From B4-G1 sp964393895 (GTDB taxonomy: Bacteria; Chloroflexota; Anaerolineae; B4-G1), in contig CAYMWP010000020.1 of NCBI GenBank assembly GCA_964393895.1, positions 1 to 44,364 of the forward strand: DNA of 44,364 nucleotides. The letters run 5' to 3'. This document shows, piece by piece, positions 1 to 9,617 of the stretch. The notes beneath the pieces are model-generated. The model made no database searches, had not been told where the DNA came from, and saw only the letters and a program-made list of their open reading frames with translations. Positions within the stretch are counted from its first letter, which is position 1; each line of letters begins with the position of its first letter. Both the position numbers and the translations under genes were made by a program.

Positions 1-66
1 TTCCAACCTGTTTCCAACAGGTTTCGAGTGTCAGCGGGGCGTTTCAACGCTCCGCTCCGCTCCGCG
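1..66. repeat. Dispersed palindromic repeat, copy 1
   Basis: The sequence begins with a perfect stem-loop, AACCTGTT-tcc-AACAGGTT (5-23). It continues with GAGTGTCAG, a short spacer, TTTCAACGCTCCGC and a CGCGCGG-like tail. The same words in the same order occur inverted at 39984-40036, so this is a repeat family and not a private upstream region of the next gene. The left edge of the window may cut it. Function is unknown; the stem-loop has no T tract. Confidence 0.7.
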
Positions 67-149
67 CGGCAGAGGCGAGGCCGTCAAGTTGGTTCTCCCC
101 CAACAATTATATGCGCCCTAAGGGTCCGGTTGAGGGCGCCGGTAGTGTA

Positions 150-947
150 ATGGCAAAACAGCGATTGGACGTTCTCCTGGTCGAGCGTGGGCTGGCGGAG
201 AGCCGGGCGCAGGCTCAACGGTTGATCCGCGCTGGCGAGGTGCGCGTGACCGGGCAAATCTCTGACAAGCCCGGCACGCAGATAGAGACGAGCGCCGAGA
301 TCGCAGTGCAGGCCCGCCCTCGGTTTGTGGGTCGGGGCGGGGAGAAGCTGGAGGCGGCGCTGGAGCGCTTTGGGCTGGACGTGGCGGGGGCGGCGGCGGC
401 CGACGTGGGAGCTTCTACCGGCGGTTTTACCGATTGTTTGCTCCAGCGGGGCGCGCGCCGTGTCTATGCCATTGACGTGGGGTACGGTCAACTGGCCTGG
501 CGGCTGCGGAACGACCCCCGCGTGGCAGTGATGGAACGCACCAACGCTCGTTACCTGGGCGAACTGCCAGAGCCGCTGGACTTGGTGGCGGCCGACGTAT
601 CGTTCATCTCGCTGCGGCTTATTTTACCGGCGGCCGTGGACTGGCTCCGGCCGGACGGGCATGTAGTGGCGCTGATCAAACCCCAGTTCGAGGCCGGGCG
701 GCGGGAAGTGGGAAAGGGTGGGGTGGTGCGCGACCCGGCGGTGCACCGCCGGGTGTTGGCGCGGGTGCTGGACGCGGCAGCCGAGTTGGGGCTGGGATTA
801 CGCGGATTGATACCCTCCCCGCTGCGCGGCCCGGCTGGGAACGTCGAGTTCCTGGGTTGGTGGGAGCTGGGGGCGCAGGGAGTGGAGATCGAGAGCTCGA
901 TAGCGTCCTGTTTGGAGGAGAGTGAAAGGAGGCAGGAGAATGGGTGA
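150..947 (+). CDS. tlyA: TlyA family rRNA (cytidine-2'-O)-methyltransferase
   Basis: The product (265 aa) has an N-terminal S4 RNA-binding domain, in which QRLDVLLVERGL and RLIRAGEVRV are recognisable, followed by a FtsJ/RrmJ-like SAM methyltransferase domain. The SAM-binding stretch is DVGASTGGFTDCLL. Candidate K-D-K-E catalytic residues lie in GGEKL, AADVSF, LIKPQF and GNVEFL. TlyA family members 2'-O-methylate cytidines in 16S and/or 23S rRNA. An upstream in-frame ATG at 111 adds 13 residues with no family character. The ATG at 150 begins MAKQRLDV, as is typical of the family, so it is preferred although its Shine-Dalgarno is weak. The stop overlaps the next gene by 8 nt, so the two are probably co-translated. 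Family assignment is firm; the exact rRNA target cannot be read from sequence. Confidence 0.93.
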   Translation: MAKQRLDVLLVERGLAESRAQAQRLIRAGEVRVTGQISDKPGTQIETSAEIAVQARPRFVGRGGEKLEAALERFGLDVAGAAAADVGASTGGFTDCLLQRGARRVYAIDVGYGQLAWRLRNDPRVAVMERTNARYLGELPEPLDLVAADVSFISLRLILPAAVDWLRPDGHVVALIKPQFEAGRREVGKGGVVRDPAVHRRVLARVLDAAAELGLGLRGLIPSPLRGPAGNVEFLGWWELGAQGVEIESSIASCLEESERRQENG

Positions 948-2169
948 GGCAAAATCCAAAGAACGACGGTTGGAGAGAATTTTGCAAGTCAGTCGTGAGC
1001 TGACTTCTACAGTGGCTTTGGAGCCTCTTTTGCACAAGATCGTGGACGTGGCCGCCGAAGTGACCGGTAGCGAGGCGGCCTCCATCCTGTTGTTGGATGT
1101 CCGCAGCGGAGAGTTGCGTTTTCGCGCGGCCAGCGGCGATCCTACCGAGTTGCTCGACATCCCGGTCCCGGTCGAGGATAGCATCGCCGGCGCGGTCTTT
1201 CTCTCTGGCGAGTCGTGCGTCATCTCTGATACGCACGCCGACCCCCGTCACTATGACGCCGTAGGAGAGCGGATTGGGCGGCAGACTCACTCCTTGCTTG
1301 CGGTCCCTCTCCAGATCAAGGAGCGGCGCATCGGAGTTCTGGAGGCGATCAACAAAGAAGCAGGCAATGTATTCGACCAGGAGGACGTGGAGACACTGAC
1401 TGCCCTGGCCGCTCAGGCGGCTGTGGCTATCGAAAACGCGCGACTGGTGGAGGCTCTGCGTGATGCCTACGATCGCTTGGGAAAACTGGACCAGCTCAAA
1501 TCGGATTTCATATCTATCGCTTCTCACGAGCTACGCACTCCGCTGAGCCTGATCCTGCTCTATGCCGCCGTCCTCCAGGAGCAATTGGGAGAGAAGGCCG
1601 GGCCGCAACTGGAGGCCGTGCTACGCTCCGCCACGCATCTCAAGGACATCATCGGGACGATGCTCAACCTGCGCTTTCTGGAGACCGGCCAATTGGACGT
1701 GGCCCATGCCCAATTCGATATGCGGGCCGTGATATGGGAGGCGTGCAAAGACAACGAGCCTATCGCAGAATCGAACGGGCTGGTGCTGGAAACCGATTTG
1801 CCGGACGACGCGGTAGCCATTCAGGCGGATAAGGAAAAGATACGGGTGGTGTTGGACAACCTGATCTCTAACGCGATCAAGTTCACCCCTGCGGAAGGGC
1901 AAGTGCAAGTGGCGCTGCGCAGTCGGGGCGACGAGGTAGAGATCGCGGTCTCTGATACCGGCATCGGCATCCCACCGGGGGAGCTGGAGCGCATCTTTGA
2001 CCGTTTCTACCAGGTGGAGGATCACATGATCCGCCGGCACGGCGGCATGGGATTGGGCCTCTCCATCGTCAAGGGGCTGGTGGAATTACACGGCGGTCGC
2101 GTGTGGGCCGAGAGCGTTCCGGAGCAGGGCAGCCGCTTCGTCGTGATGTTGCCAGTGCAACAGTTGTGA
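940..2169 (+). CDS. Soluble GAF-domain sensor histidine kinase
   Basis: A 409-aa cytoplasmic kinase. A GAF sensor domain (about residues 15-170, ending in the usual AIENARL) is followed by a HisKA dimerisation domain with the phospho-acceptor His near residue 196 (ASHELRTPLS). The HATPase_c domain follows, with an N box (DNLISNAIKFT), G1 box (DTGIGIP) and G2 box (GMGLGLSIVKGLVELHGG). No membrane segment is present, so the signal is probably a small cytoplasmic ligand or redox cue. The start is placed at ATG 940 because a strong AAAGGAGG lies 7 nt upstream; an in-frame GTG at 922 is weaker. It overlaps tlyA, and no response regulator is adjacent. The fold is clear, while ligand and partner are unknown. 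Confidence 0.92.
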   Translation: MGEAKSKERRLERILQVSRELTSTVALEPLLHKIVDVAAEVTGSEAASILLLDVRSGELRFRAASGDPTELLDIPVPVEDSIAGAVFLSGESCVISDTHADPRHYDAVGERIGRQTHSLLAVPLQIKERRIGVLEAINKEAGNVFDQEDVETLTALAAQAAVAIENARLVEALRDAYDRLGKLDQLKSDFISIASHELRTPLSLILLYAAVLQEQLGEKAGPQLEAVLRSATHLKDIIGTMLNLRFLETGQLDVAHAQFDMRAVIWEACKDNEPIAESNGLVLETDLPDDAVAIQADKEKIRVVLDNLISNAIKFTPAEGQVQVALRSRGDEVEIAVSDTGIGIPPGELERIFDRFYQVEDHMIRRHGGMGLGLSIVKGLVELHGGRVWAESVPEQGSRFVVMLPVQQL

Positions 2170-2239
2170 AAGGCGCATCCGGCAGGTTGGCCGATCGTGG
2201 AACGACTGGCCAGGTCGCTGAGGCTTTCCCTGCTTGAAA

Positions 2240-2261
2240 GCGCCTCGTCAAAGTGAGGCGC
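2240..2261 (-). terminator. Hairpin at the end of the cyclo-ligase gene
   Basis: GCGCCTC and GAGGCGC form a perfect 7-bp stem with an 8-nt loop that contains the stop codon of the - strand cyclo-ligase gene. On the - strand it is followed by a short CTTTC. It sits between two convergent genes and could serve either strand. The T tract is poor. Confidence 0.45.
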
Positions 2262-2832
2262 AATGGATTTCCTGGCTCTGCGTCACCACCCAGTCCATTC
2301 GCTGGTCGTGCTCGGCGCAGGGAAGCTCGTCGGCCAGGCACTCGTCGTAAGTCACTCCCACCCGCAGGGCCGGCGTGGTGGGGAGCAGGCGGTCATAGTA
2401 TCCCCCGCCAAAGCCCATCCGTCCCCCCTGTCTATCGAAGGCGACGCCGGGTACCAGCACCACGTCGAGCTCGGCCGGGTCCACTACCGGCAGGTCGGCG
2501 GCCGGTTCGAGCATACCAAAGCGATGGCGCACCAGGCGGGCAGGGTCGTAAGGATGGAGCAGCATACGTCCTTCTCCAATAATGCGAGGGATCACCCAGT
2601 GGATGCGAGGGAGAAGCTCGAACAAGAGTCCCAGATCGGGCTCGTTGCGGAAGGCCAGGTAGGTGAGGATGTAGATTGGGGAGCTGCGATTGGGCGCTGG
2701 ATGTTGGAGATTGGTGATTGGAGGCCAGGCGGCCAGCCGGCGGCAGAGGTCGCTGGAGGCAGCGGTGACTTGCTCGGCCGGGAGGCACTCGCGTAGAGTG
2801 CAGAATTGTTGGCGCAGTTCTGATTTGTCCAT
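2248..2832 (-). CDS. fau: 5-formyltetrahydrofolate cyclo-ligase
   Basis: A 194-aa enzyme that converts 5-formyl-THF to 5,10-methenyl-THF using ATP. It starts MDKSELRQQF, as expected, and has the family C-terminal signature MGFGGGYYDRLL, preceded by DVVLVPGVAFD. Length is normal. About 16 residues near positions 38-53 (ITNLQHPAPN and following) are encoded by a degenerate heptanucleotide repeat and are probably an inserted surface loop. The start codon lies 8 nt after the pyrK-like stop, so the two form a - strand operon. The gene is convergent with the kinase gene to its left. Family call is confident. Confidence 0.92.
   Translation of the reverse strand: MDKSELRQQFCTLRECLPAEQVTAASSDLCRRLAAWPPITNLQHPAPNRSSPIYILTYLAFRNEPDLGLLFELLPRIHWVIPRIIGEGRMLLHPYDPARLVRHRFGMLEPAADLPVVDPAELDVVLVPGVAFDRQGGRMGFGGGYYDRLLPTTPALRVGVTYDECLADELPCAEHDQRMDWVVTQSQEIHCASL
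2674..2722. repeat. Heptanucleotide repeat inside the cyclo-ligase gene
   Basis: Seven consecutive 7-bp units in one register. Four are GATTGG plus one base, one is TGTTGGA, and two are diverged. The array is read in frame in the cyclo-ligase gene as a Pro/Asn/Ser-rich loop. It is one of seven heptamer arrays in the window. Confidence 0.65.
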
Positions 2833-2840
2833 AGGCGTTA

Positions 2841-3626
2841 TCAGCGCAGGGGCAGCCGCCGTCCGGTGGCGCTGCGATGGGCGTGACCAAAGTCACGCAG
2901 GTCGTCCAGTTGCTCCACGTCGAACACTGGCCCGTCCTGGCAGACCAGAAAGCCGTTCAAAGCGCACTGCCCGCAGATGCCAAAGCCGCATTTGATATAC
3001 CGTTCCAGGCTCAATTGGCCGGGGATGTCGCGCTCGCGGCACAGCCGGTGCAGGGCGACGAGCATCGCTTCGGGGCCACAGGCGTAGATTGCGAATTGCG
3101 AATTGCGAATTGCGGATTGCGAGATGGCGTTGGTGACATAGCCGTGGTGGCCGAGGGTGCCATCGTCGGTGGCGATGACGAGCTCCGCCTCCAGCGCGCG
3201 GAACTGTTCGACGTAGGGTAAAGCCTTGTCCGTGCGAGCTCCAAGAGCGACGGTAGTGGGGATTCCGCGCTCGATAGCTCGTGCGGCGAGAAAGTAGATC
3301 GGCCCCACGCCGCATCCCCCGCTCATCAGCAGCGCCGGACGTTCCTCGTTCAGCGAGAAGCCGCGCCCGTAGGGGCCGCGCCAGCCCACGCGGTCGCCCA
3401 CTTTGCACTGGTGCAGTTCTATACTGAACGGCCCCACGCGAGCAACGGTCACAGTGAGGGGCGCGGGGTTGGCGATGGACATTGGCTTTTCGTCCACGCC
3501 GGGTAGCCAAAGCATGACGAACTGCCCCGGCTCCGCCTCCGGCACATTGGCATCCAGCACAAAGGTACGGATGGTATGGGTCTCGTCGCGAATCTCGCGG
3601 ATGGGGGCGGTTTGTGGCAGGGTCAC
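2841..3626 (-). CDS. pyrK: PyrK-like dihydroorotate dehydrogenase electron-transfer subunit
   Basis: A 261-aa ferredoxin-reductase-type flavoprotein. An FAD-binding barrel (GQFVMLWLPG, EKPMSIA) is followed by a NAD(P)-binding lobe (SGGCGVGPIYFLA, ACGPEAM). A C-terminal 2Fe-2S site carries Cys at about 213, 218, 221 and 229 in the CGFGICGQC...C pattern typical of PyrK. PyrK passes electrons from PyrD to NAD in class 1B dihydroorotate dehydrogenase. No pyrD is in the window, so another partner dehydrogenase is possible. A GTG start at 3626 is chosen because AGGAGGAG lies 7 nt upstream; an ATG at 3659 would skip that site. A five-unit heptamer repeat adds about 11 residues just before the ACGPEAM motif. 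It is the first gene of an operon with the cyclo-ligase. Confidence 0.88.
   Translation of the reverse strand: MTLPQTAPIREIRDETHTIRTFVLDANVPEAEPGQFVMLWLPGVDEKPMSIANPAPLTVTVARVGPFSIELHQCKVGDRVGWRGPYGRGFSLNEERPALLMSGGCGVGPIYFLAARAIERGIPTTVALGARTDKALPYVEQFRALEAELVIATDDGTLGHHGYVTNAISQSAIRNSQFAIYACGPEAMLVALHRLCRERDIPGQLSLERYIKCGFGICGQCALNGFLVCQDGPVFDVEQLDDLRDFGHAHRSATGRRLPLR
3086..3120. repeat. Heptanucleotide repeat inside pyrK
   Basis: Five tandem 7-bp units with the core GAATTGC (first unit AGATTGC, last GGATTGC). The - strand pyrK frame reads through it as residues resembling SQSAIRNSQFAI, which interrupt the NAD-binding lobe just ahead of its ACGPEAM motif without breaking the frame. Confidence 0.85.
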
Positions 3627-3776
3627 TCGCTTGCTCCTCCTGGGCGGAAAGTTTACCACAGGAGGCGGTTTCTGAAAAGTTGGCAGGCAACTACTTTGAC
3701 AATGTTGGATGGGGCGGGACAGTACAGTGAATCTAGGAAAAGACGAATGCCCGCCATAGCCTGCACAGATGTGATA

Positions 3777-4220
3777 CTATTTCATCTGCTCGGACTTGAG
3801 GGCTGTGCTACCTGCGCACCAGAATTCGTGAGTCCAGGTGCCAGAAGCATAATAGCGGCTCCCGCTGGCCGAGCCACACCTGGCCGAGGCCTGCCAAACA
3901 TAATTGCCAGGAGCAAATGAGCCATAGTAATGTGTTCCCCCCGAAGAATAGCACTTTTCGCCAATGCCGGAGCCTTTGACTTTGTAGCATAGTGTGCCTC
4001 CGGTGCCATTCTTCACGTACAACTTGCATTGTGGAGGCGGTGTAGGCGTGGGCGTGGGCGTGGGCGTGGGCTGCTTAGATATGTAAGGAAGATGTACAAA
4101 CACTGTAGGGGTGAGATCCACTATTCCGAGACCGCTGGCTGTGCCAGAAAAAAGCGTCAGCAAAATCATCACCGTGACAGACGCACAAGCCAACCCGATC
4201 AATACCAATGCCCGTTTCAT
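3777..4220 (-). CDS. Small secreted protein with Pro-Thr linker, unknown function
   Basis: A 147-aa protein not recognised by family. The N-terminus (MKRALVLIGLACA...) is a signal peptide or single membrane anchor of about 30 residues. Next come a short segment with FVHLPYISKQ, a (PT)n linker encoded by a hexamer repeat at 4039-4074, and a C-terminal domain of about 75 residues. That domain is rich in Gly, Tyr and Cys, with four Cys that could form disulfides. ATG 4220 is chosen because AAAGGAGG lies just upstream. The in-frame upstream ATG at 4358 falls in the promoter. The HLPYI segment before the linker resembles the LPLV tail of the two large surface proteins at 25504 and 28726. It is probably exported; function is not inferred. 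Confidence 0.75.
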   Translation of the reverse strand: MKRALVLIGLACASVTVMILLTLFSGTASGLGIVDLTPTVFVHLPYISKQPTPTPTPTPTPPPQCKLYVKNGTGGTLCYKVKGSGIGEKCYSSGGTHYYGSFAPGNYVWQASARCGSASGSRYYASGTWTHEFWCAGSTALKSEQMK

Positions 4221-4329
4221 CAGCTGCCTCCTTTTCAAACAGCAATCGCCCGGCAAAGATGCCCCCCAACCGATAGGAGGAGATAGATAGGACGCGGTCA
4301 AATACAGACTTTGCAGTGCCTCCTCCTGA

Positions 4330-4358
4330 ATTATAGTCCAAAGCCGATAGTTGCACAA
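4330..4358 (-). promoter_or_regulatory. Sigma70-type promoter of the small secreted protein
   Basis: On the - strand TTGTGC (-35) is followed by a 17-nt spacer and TATAAT (-10). The predicted transcript has a leader of about 100 nt. A perfect inverted repeat GCTGGATC-tgat-GATCCAGC (4369-4388) lies just upstream of the -35 and could be an operator. Confidence 0.7.
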
Positions 4359-4388
4359 ACGAGCGCCCGCTGGATCTGATGATCCAGC

Positions 4389-4719
4389 GTCTAATAGGCC
4401 GAATTTGACCAGTTTTGATGTCTTTGGGAAGGTGTTGGTTTGTTCGTCGGTGGGGATAAAATGCCCCCAAACCAGGTTTTTTGGTGAGATATTCCCACAA
4501 ACACGTCAATTTTGAGCCAAAAGTGGGGCGCTGTCCCATAAAACCATTGAACCCCCGGTTTTTTCAGTGGAGTCATGAGACGTGTTTTCAGGCTCAAAAA
4601 CTGCCCAAATCGGCGGTTTTGGGCGAGCACAAGCTCGGCAGAGCTCTCCGAGGTCTAGGGTCTCTACTGAAATGAAACACACCCTAATGAAACTCGCCCA
4701 TCCCATTTTACCCAAGTCG
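4389..4719. other. Non-coding stretch with degenerate internal repeats
   Basis: Between the divergent promoters there is no convincing gene. The stretch contains three loosely related blocks at about 4459, 4538 and 4598. Each runs AAAA, a C-rich word, then a GGTTTT-type word; the first contains AAACCAGGTTTTTT, the palindrome core also found at 9507 and 22629. TTTTGAGCC (4511-4519) is repeated inverted as GGCTCAAAA (4592-4600), and ACACGTC as GACGTGT, in a crossed and not nested order. A partial CTCCGAGGTCTAGG near 4645 resembles the inner repeat of the element at 6533-6673. Confidence 0.5.
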
Positions 4720-4728
4720 TGGTACAAT
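4720..4728 (+). promoter_or_regulatory. Extended -10 promoter of the toroid-protein gene
   Basis: TGG followed by TACAAT forms an extended -10 element; no good -35 is visible at 17 nt. The predicted leader of about 100 nt begins with a hairpin, AGCAGGC...GCCTGCT, at about 4734-4759. Confidence 0.5.
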
Positions 4729-4833
4729 ACTGAGCAGGCGAGACATCCTGTGCCTGCTACGTTGGAGCATAGTTCGCAGCGATTGCTGGTCTTCCTGGCG
4801 ACAGCCGACCACTCACAATAGAGGACTATTACA

Positions 4834-5790
4834 ATGACAAGATGGCAGGACAAGCTAAAGGCTGCTCCCCTACCCTGGCTGCTGGAGCGGGAGAACCCAT
4901 CGGCCCGCTACCTCGCGCTGCGTTACCTGCTCGATAGCGGCGAGCGGGATTCCCAGGTCGCGGAGGCAAGGGCGGCGATTCCAGAGTGGCTGCCAGTGCA
5001 AGAGATACTGGCGCTGATGGATCCGCTGGATTTTTGGGGGCGCGCCGATAGGCCCTTCTATGGCGGCGCGGTGGGCACGCACGCCACGCTTAGCCTGCTC
5101 GCCGCATTGGGTGTGAGCCGCACGCCGCAACTCGAGGCCGCCTGCGAGAATGTCTTTGAGCACGGCCAGCACAAAAGCGGCGGTTTTACCTACGATGGCA
5201 CTCCCAGCCGCACCTTACTCTGCTACACCGGTAAAGCCATCTCTACCCTCGTTCACTTTGGCTACCGGGACGATCCACGTCTTGAGCGGGCGATCGAGTA
5301 CCTGGCCGGCCGTAGCGCTGCGCCCGGTGGCTTGACCTGCCCCTACGCCGATGGCGAGGAGTGTCAGTGGGGTATCACCAAGGCGCTGGGCGCCTTCGCC
5401 GCGCTGCCCGCCGCCGACCGCACCCCTGACCGGATACAGGCCGTCCAAGTTCTGGCCGACGCGGTGCTCGACCACCAGTTCGACTTTGAAGGGCGTGACG
5501 CCCGCTGGCTCGATTTCGGCTTTCCCCTCGACTACCAGTCCGACATGGTCGAGTTGTGTGACGCGCTGGCCCGCCTCGACTATGGCCCCGATCCGCGCCT
5601 GGGGCGATTGCTGGACGTGGTGTTGGAGGCTCAGACTACAGACGGACGCTGGCTCAAGCAGTACGGCACTCGCGCTCTCCAGATAGAGAAAAAGGGCCAG
5701 CCCAGTAAGTGGATCACCATCCGCGCACTGCGGGCGCTCAAACACACGCATAGGGCCATCCAGGAGGCCGAGCGGGCCAGCCTGCGGTAG
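4834..5790 (+). CDS. Alpha/alpha-toroid (prenyltransferase-like repeat) protein, function unknown
   Basis: A 318-aa soluble protein starting MTRWQDKLKAAPLPWLLER. Several helical-pair repeats end in Gly-rich turns (HKSGGFTYDG, APGGLTCPY, TTDGRWLKQYG). This spacing and the G-x-F/W-x signatures resemble the alpha/alpha toroid of squalene cyclase and prenyltransferase-like proteins. Opening residues like PWLLERENPSARYLALR are common in uncharacterised proteins of this fold. The catalytic DxDD of squalene cyclases is not visible, so enzymatic activity is doubtful; CxC and CPYADGEECQW could bind metal. It has its own promoter and AGAGGA 9 nt before the start. The fold is inferred and the function unknown. 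Confidence 0.75.
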   Translation: MTRWQDKLKAAPLPWLLERENPSARYLALRYLLDSGERDSQVAEARAAIPEWLPVQEILALMDPLDFWGRADRPFYGGAVGTHATLSLLAALGVSRTPQLEAACENVFEHGQHKSGGFTYDGTPSRTLLCYTGKAISTLVHFGYRDDPRLERAIEYLAGRSAAPGGLTCPYADGEECQWGITKALGAFAALPAADRTPDRIQAVQVLADAVLDHQFDFEGRDARWLDFGFPLDYQSDMVELCDALARLDYGPDPRLGRLLDVVLEAQTTDGRWLKQYGTRALQIEKKGQPSKWITIRALRALKHTHRAIQEAERASLR

Positions 5791-5796
5791 ATATGC

Positions 5797-5902
5797 TGAC
5801 TGAATGACGACTCTCGGACTCACCGCAGAGACCGCCGAGCTCGCATAGTTTTGAGAGCGATTTCTCCGCGTTCTCAGCGGTGAAAATGAGTTTTGTCAGT
5901 CA
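5797..5902. repeat. MITE-like palindromic element
   Basis: Nested inverted repeats: outer TGACTGA (5797-5803) with TCAGTCA (5896-5902), inner TCACCGC (5820-5826) with GCGGTGA (5877-5883). It carries no gene and lies between two + genes. Confidence 0.55.
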
Positions 5903-5975
5903 AGCAGGGGGTGGAATCGGATTTGCCTATCTGACCTGTGGCGGTTGGGCAAGACTGCCCTGCTAGGACGTTCGT

Positions 5976-6485
5976 ATGAGAAAAACTAACCAGACAATCA
6001 TCCCTGGTCGCTACCGGGTCGTACCGCGCACGTTGTGCTTTATCACCCACGACGACGACGTTCTGCTGCTCCGCGGGGCGCCAGATAAGCCTATCTGGCC
6101 CAACCAATACAACGGCGTCGGCGGACACGTGGAGCCGGACGAGGATGTGCGCGCCGCCGCCCGGCGCGAGATTCGAGAGGAGACGGGGCTAGAGGTGCGC
6201 GACCTGCGCCTGCGGGGCGTGATCAACATCCCCGTGGATGCGCAGAGCAACACAGGTATCTTGATTTTCGTCTTTGCCGCCGCCGCGACCACGCGGAAAG
6301 TTCATCCGTCAGACGAGGGGGCGCTGGAATGGGTGGATCTCGATCAGTTGCCCAAGTTGGACCTGGTCGAAGACCTGCCTACCCTTATTCCCCAAGTGCT
6401 GGCGATGGAGCCAAACGATCCCCCTTTCTTCGCCCACTATCGCTACGACGAGCGGGGCCGGCTCAATGTCAGCTTGGCGACGTGA
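5976..6485 (+). CDS. Nudix hydrolase (MutT/8-oxo-dGTP diphosphatase-like)
   Basis: A 169-aa protein with a complete Nudix box starting at GHVEPDE and ending in REIREETGL, fitting Gx5Ex7REUxEExGU. The glutamates that bind Mg2+ are all present. The N-terminal segment VPRTLCFI and the motif NGVGGHVEP resemble MutT/NUDT1-type 8-oxo-dGTP diphosphatases. The substrate cannot be fixed from sequence; ADP-ribose or other nucleoside diphosphates linked to X are alternatives. An AGGA lies 8 nt before the ATG. Flanking repeats on both sides make it a single-gene unit. Confidence 0.9.
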   Translation: MRKTNQTIIPGRYRVVPRTLCFITHDDDVLLLRGAPDKPIWPNQYNGVGGHVEPDEDVRAAARREIREETGLEVRDLRLRGVINIPVDAQSNTGILIFVFAAAATTRKVHPSDEGALEWVDLDQLPKLDLVEDLPTLIPQVLAMEPNDPPFFAHYRYDERGRLNVSLAT

Positions 6486-6532
6486 GGGTGTAGCTGCGCC
6501 GGAACGCGCACGGCCTCAAACCGGTCGGCGCG

Positions 6533-6673
6533 GTAACTGCTCAGGTCAGACCTCCGAGGTCTTTGACAAACGTTTCGCCCACTTGCAAATGTTTAAAACG
6601 GCCAATGTTTTGCGCTTGAATAAGCTGCAATGAGACCTCGGAGGTCTAGATAGCTACCAAGCTGAGCAGTTAC
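6533..6673. repeat. MITE-like element with double terminal inverted repeats
   Basis: The outer arms GTAACTGCTCAG (6533-6544) and CTGAGCAGTTAC (6662-6673) are perfect 12-bp inverted repeats. The inner arms AGACCTCCGAGGTCT (6548-6562) and AGACCTCGGAGGTCT (6633-6647) are exact reverse complements and each nearly self-palindromic. The 70-bp core is AT-richer than its surroundings and has no gene. It ends 40 bp before the Hpt gene. Confidence 0.8.
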
Positions 6674-6712
6674 TCGGCGCGTTAGTTGACCGTTGATGGA
6701 ACTGGAGGATAT

Positions 6713-7116
6713 ATGGGCATACTTGATCTGAGGGCATTGGAGAACCTGCGGGAGATGGTGGGGGGAGACGGCGCCTTTCTGGCCGAGTTGCTGAGTACCT
6801 TCACCGAGGACGCACAGCGCATGCTGGCCGATATGCGCCAGGCGCTAGAGGATGGGGATGCTGTGCTGCTGCGCCGGGCCGCGCACAGTTTCAAATCGAA
6901 CAGCGCCGAGTTTGGGGCGACGACTCTCTCCGCTCTGTGCTTAAAGTTAGAAACGCTGACCAGGGATGGCGCGCTGGAGGGAGCGGCCGAGTTAGTGGCG
7001 CAGGTCGAGGCAGAGTACGGGCGGGTTGAACCTGCGTTGCAGGCGGTAGTCCAAAAGCCATCCCCTCACCGGAGGGACGGGGCGTCATCCTCGCCGTCCG
7101 ATGCAAACACGACCTG

Positions 7117-7117
<1 letters not shown>
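6713..7117 (+). CDS. Hpt phosphotransfer protein
   Basis: A 134-aa protein with the Hpt signature RRAAHSFKSNSAEFGA, in which the His of AHSFKS is the phospho-relay residue. The helices around it have the usual spacing, and the last 20 residues are a Ser/Pro-rich tail. Hpt proteins accept phosphate from a receiver domain and pass it to another. ATG 6713 follows GGAGG; an upstream TTG at 6686 is less likely. The stop codon overlaps the ATG of the hybrid kinase (TGATG), so the two are translationally coupled and very likely partners, the Hpt domain being supplied in trans and not fused. Confidence 0.9.
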
Positions 7118-9426
<2,309 letters not shown>

Positions 9427-9479
9427 GCCGCAGACGACGTCACACTAGATCTCCTAGATTTGAGCAAGCGTATCTTTTC

Positions 9480-9568
9480 AATAAACCGGGGTTTGGTTGG
9501 TGAGAAACCAGGTTTTTCTGTAAGCGAAGGTGCTTTTGCTTCGCCCGAAGCGACAAAAACACGGTTTC
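9480..9568. repeat. Dispersed repeat with AAACCAGGTTTTT and a 43-bp palindromic part
   Basis: It contains AAACCGGGGTTT, then AAACCAGGTTTTTC, then a 43-bp block (9526-9568) built around GCTTCGCCCGAAGC. The 43-bp block recurs inverted, with about two mismatches, inside a coding sequence at 15147-15189. The AAACCAGGTTTTT core recurs at about 4474 and 22629. It is intergenic here. Confidence 0.75.
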
Positions 9569-9617
9569 TTTCCCCGAAATATCGAGATGATACGGGCAAG
9601 TTACAGGAGCAAGACTG

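Noticed and set aside
676..1527. 283-codon - strand frame opposite tlyA and the GAF kinase
   Set aside because: Antisense shadow with no recognisable domain.
4039..4074. GTGGGC hexamer tract considered as part of the heptamer repeat class
   Set aside because: Its period is 6, encoding an ordinary Pro-Thr linker.
4391..4853. Short open frames in the 4.4-4.8 kb gap
   Set aside because: Low-complexity translation of degenerate repeats; no start signals, and they cross the promoter at 4720.
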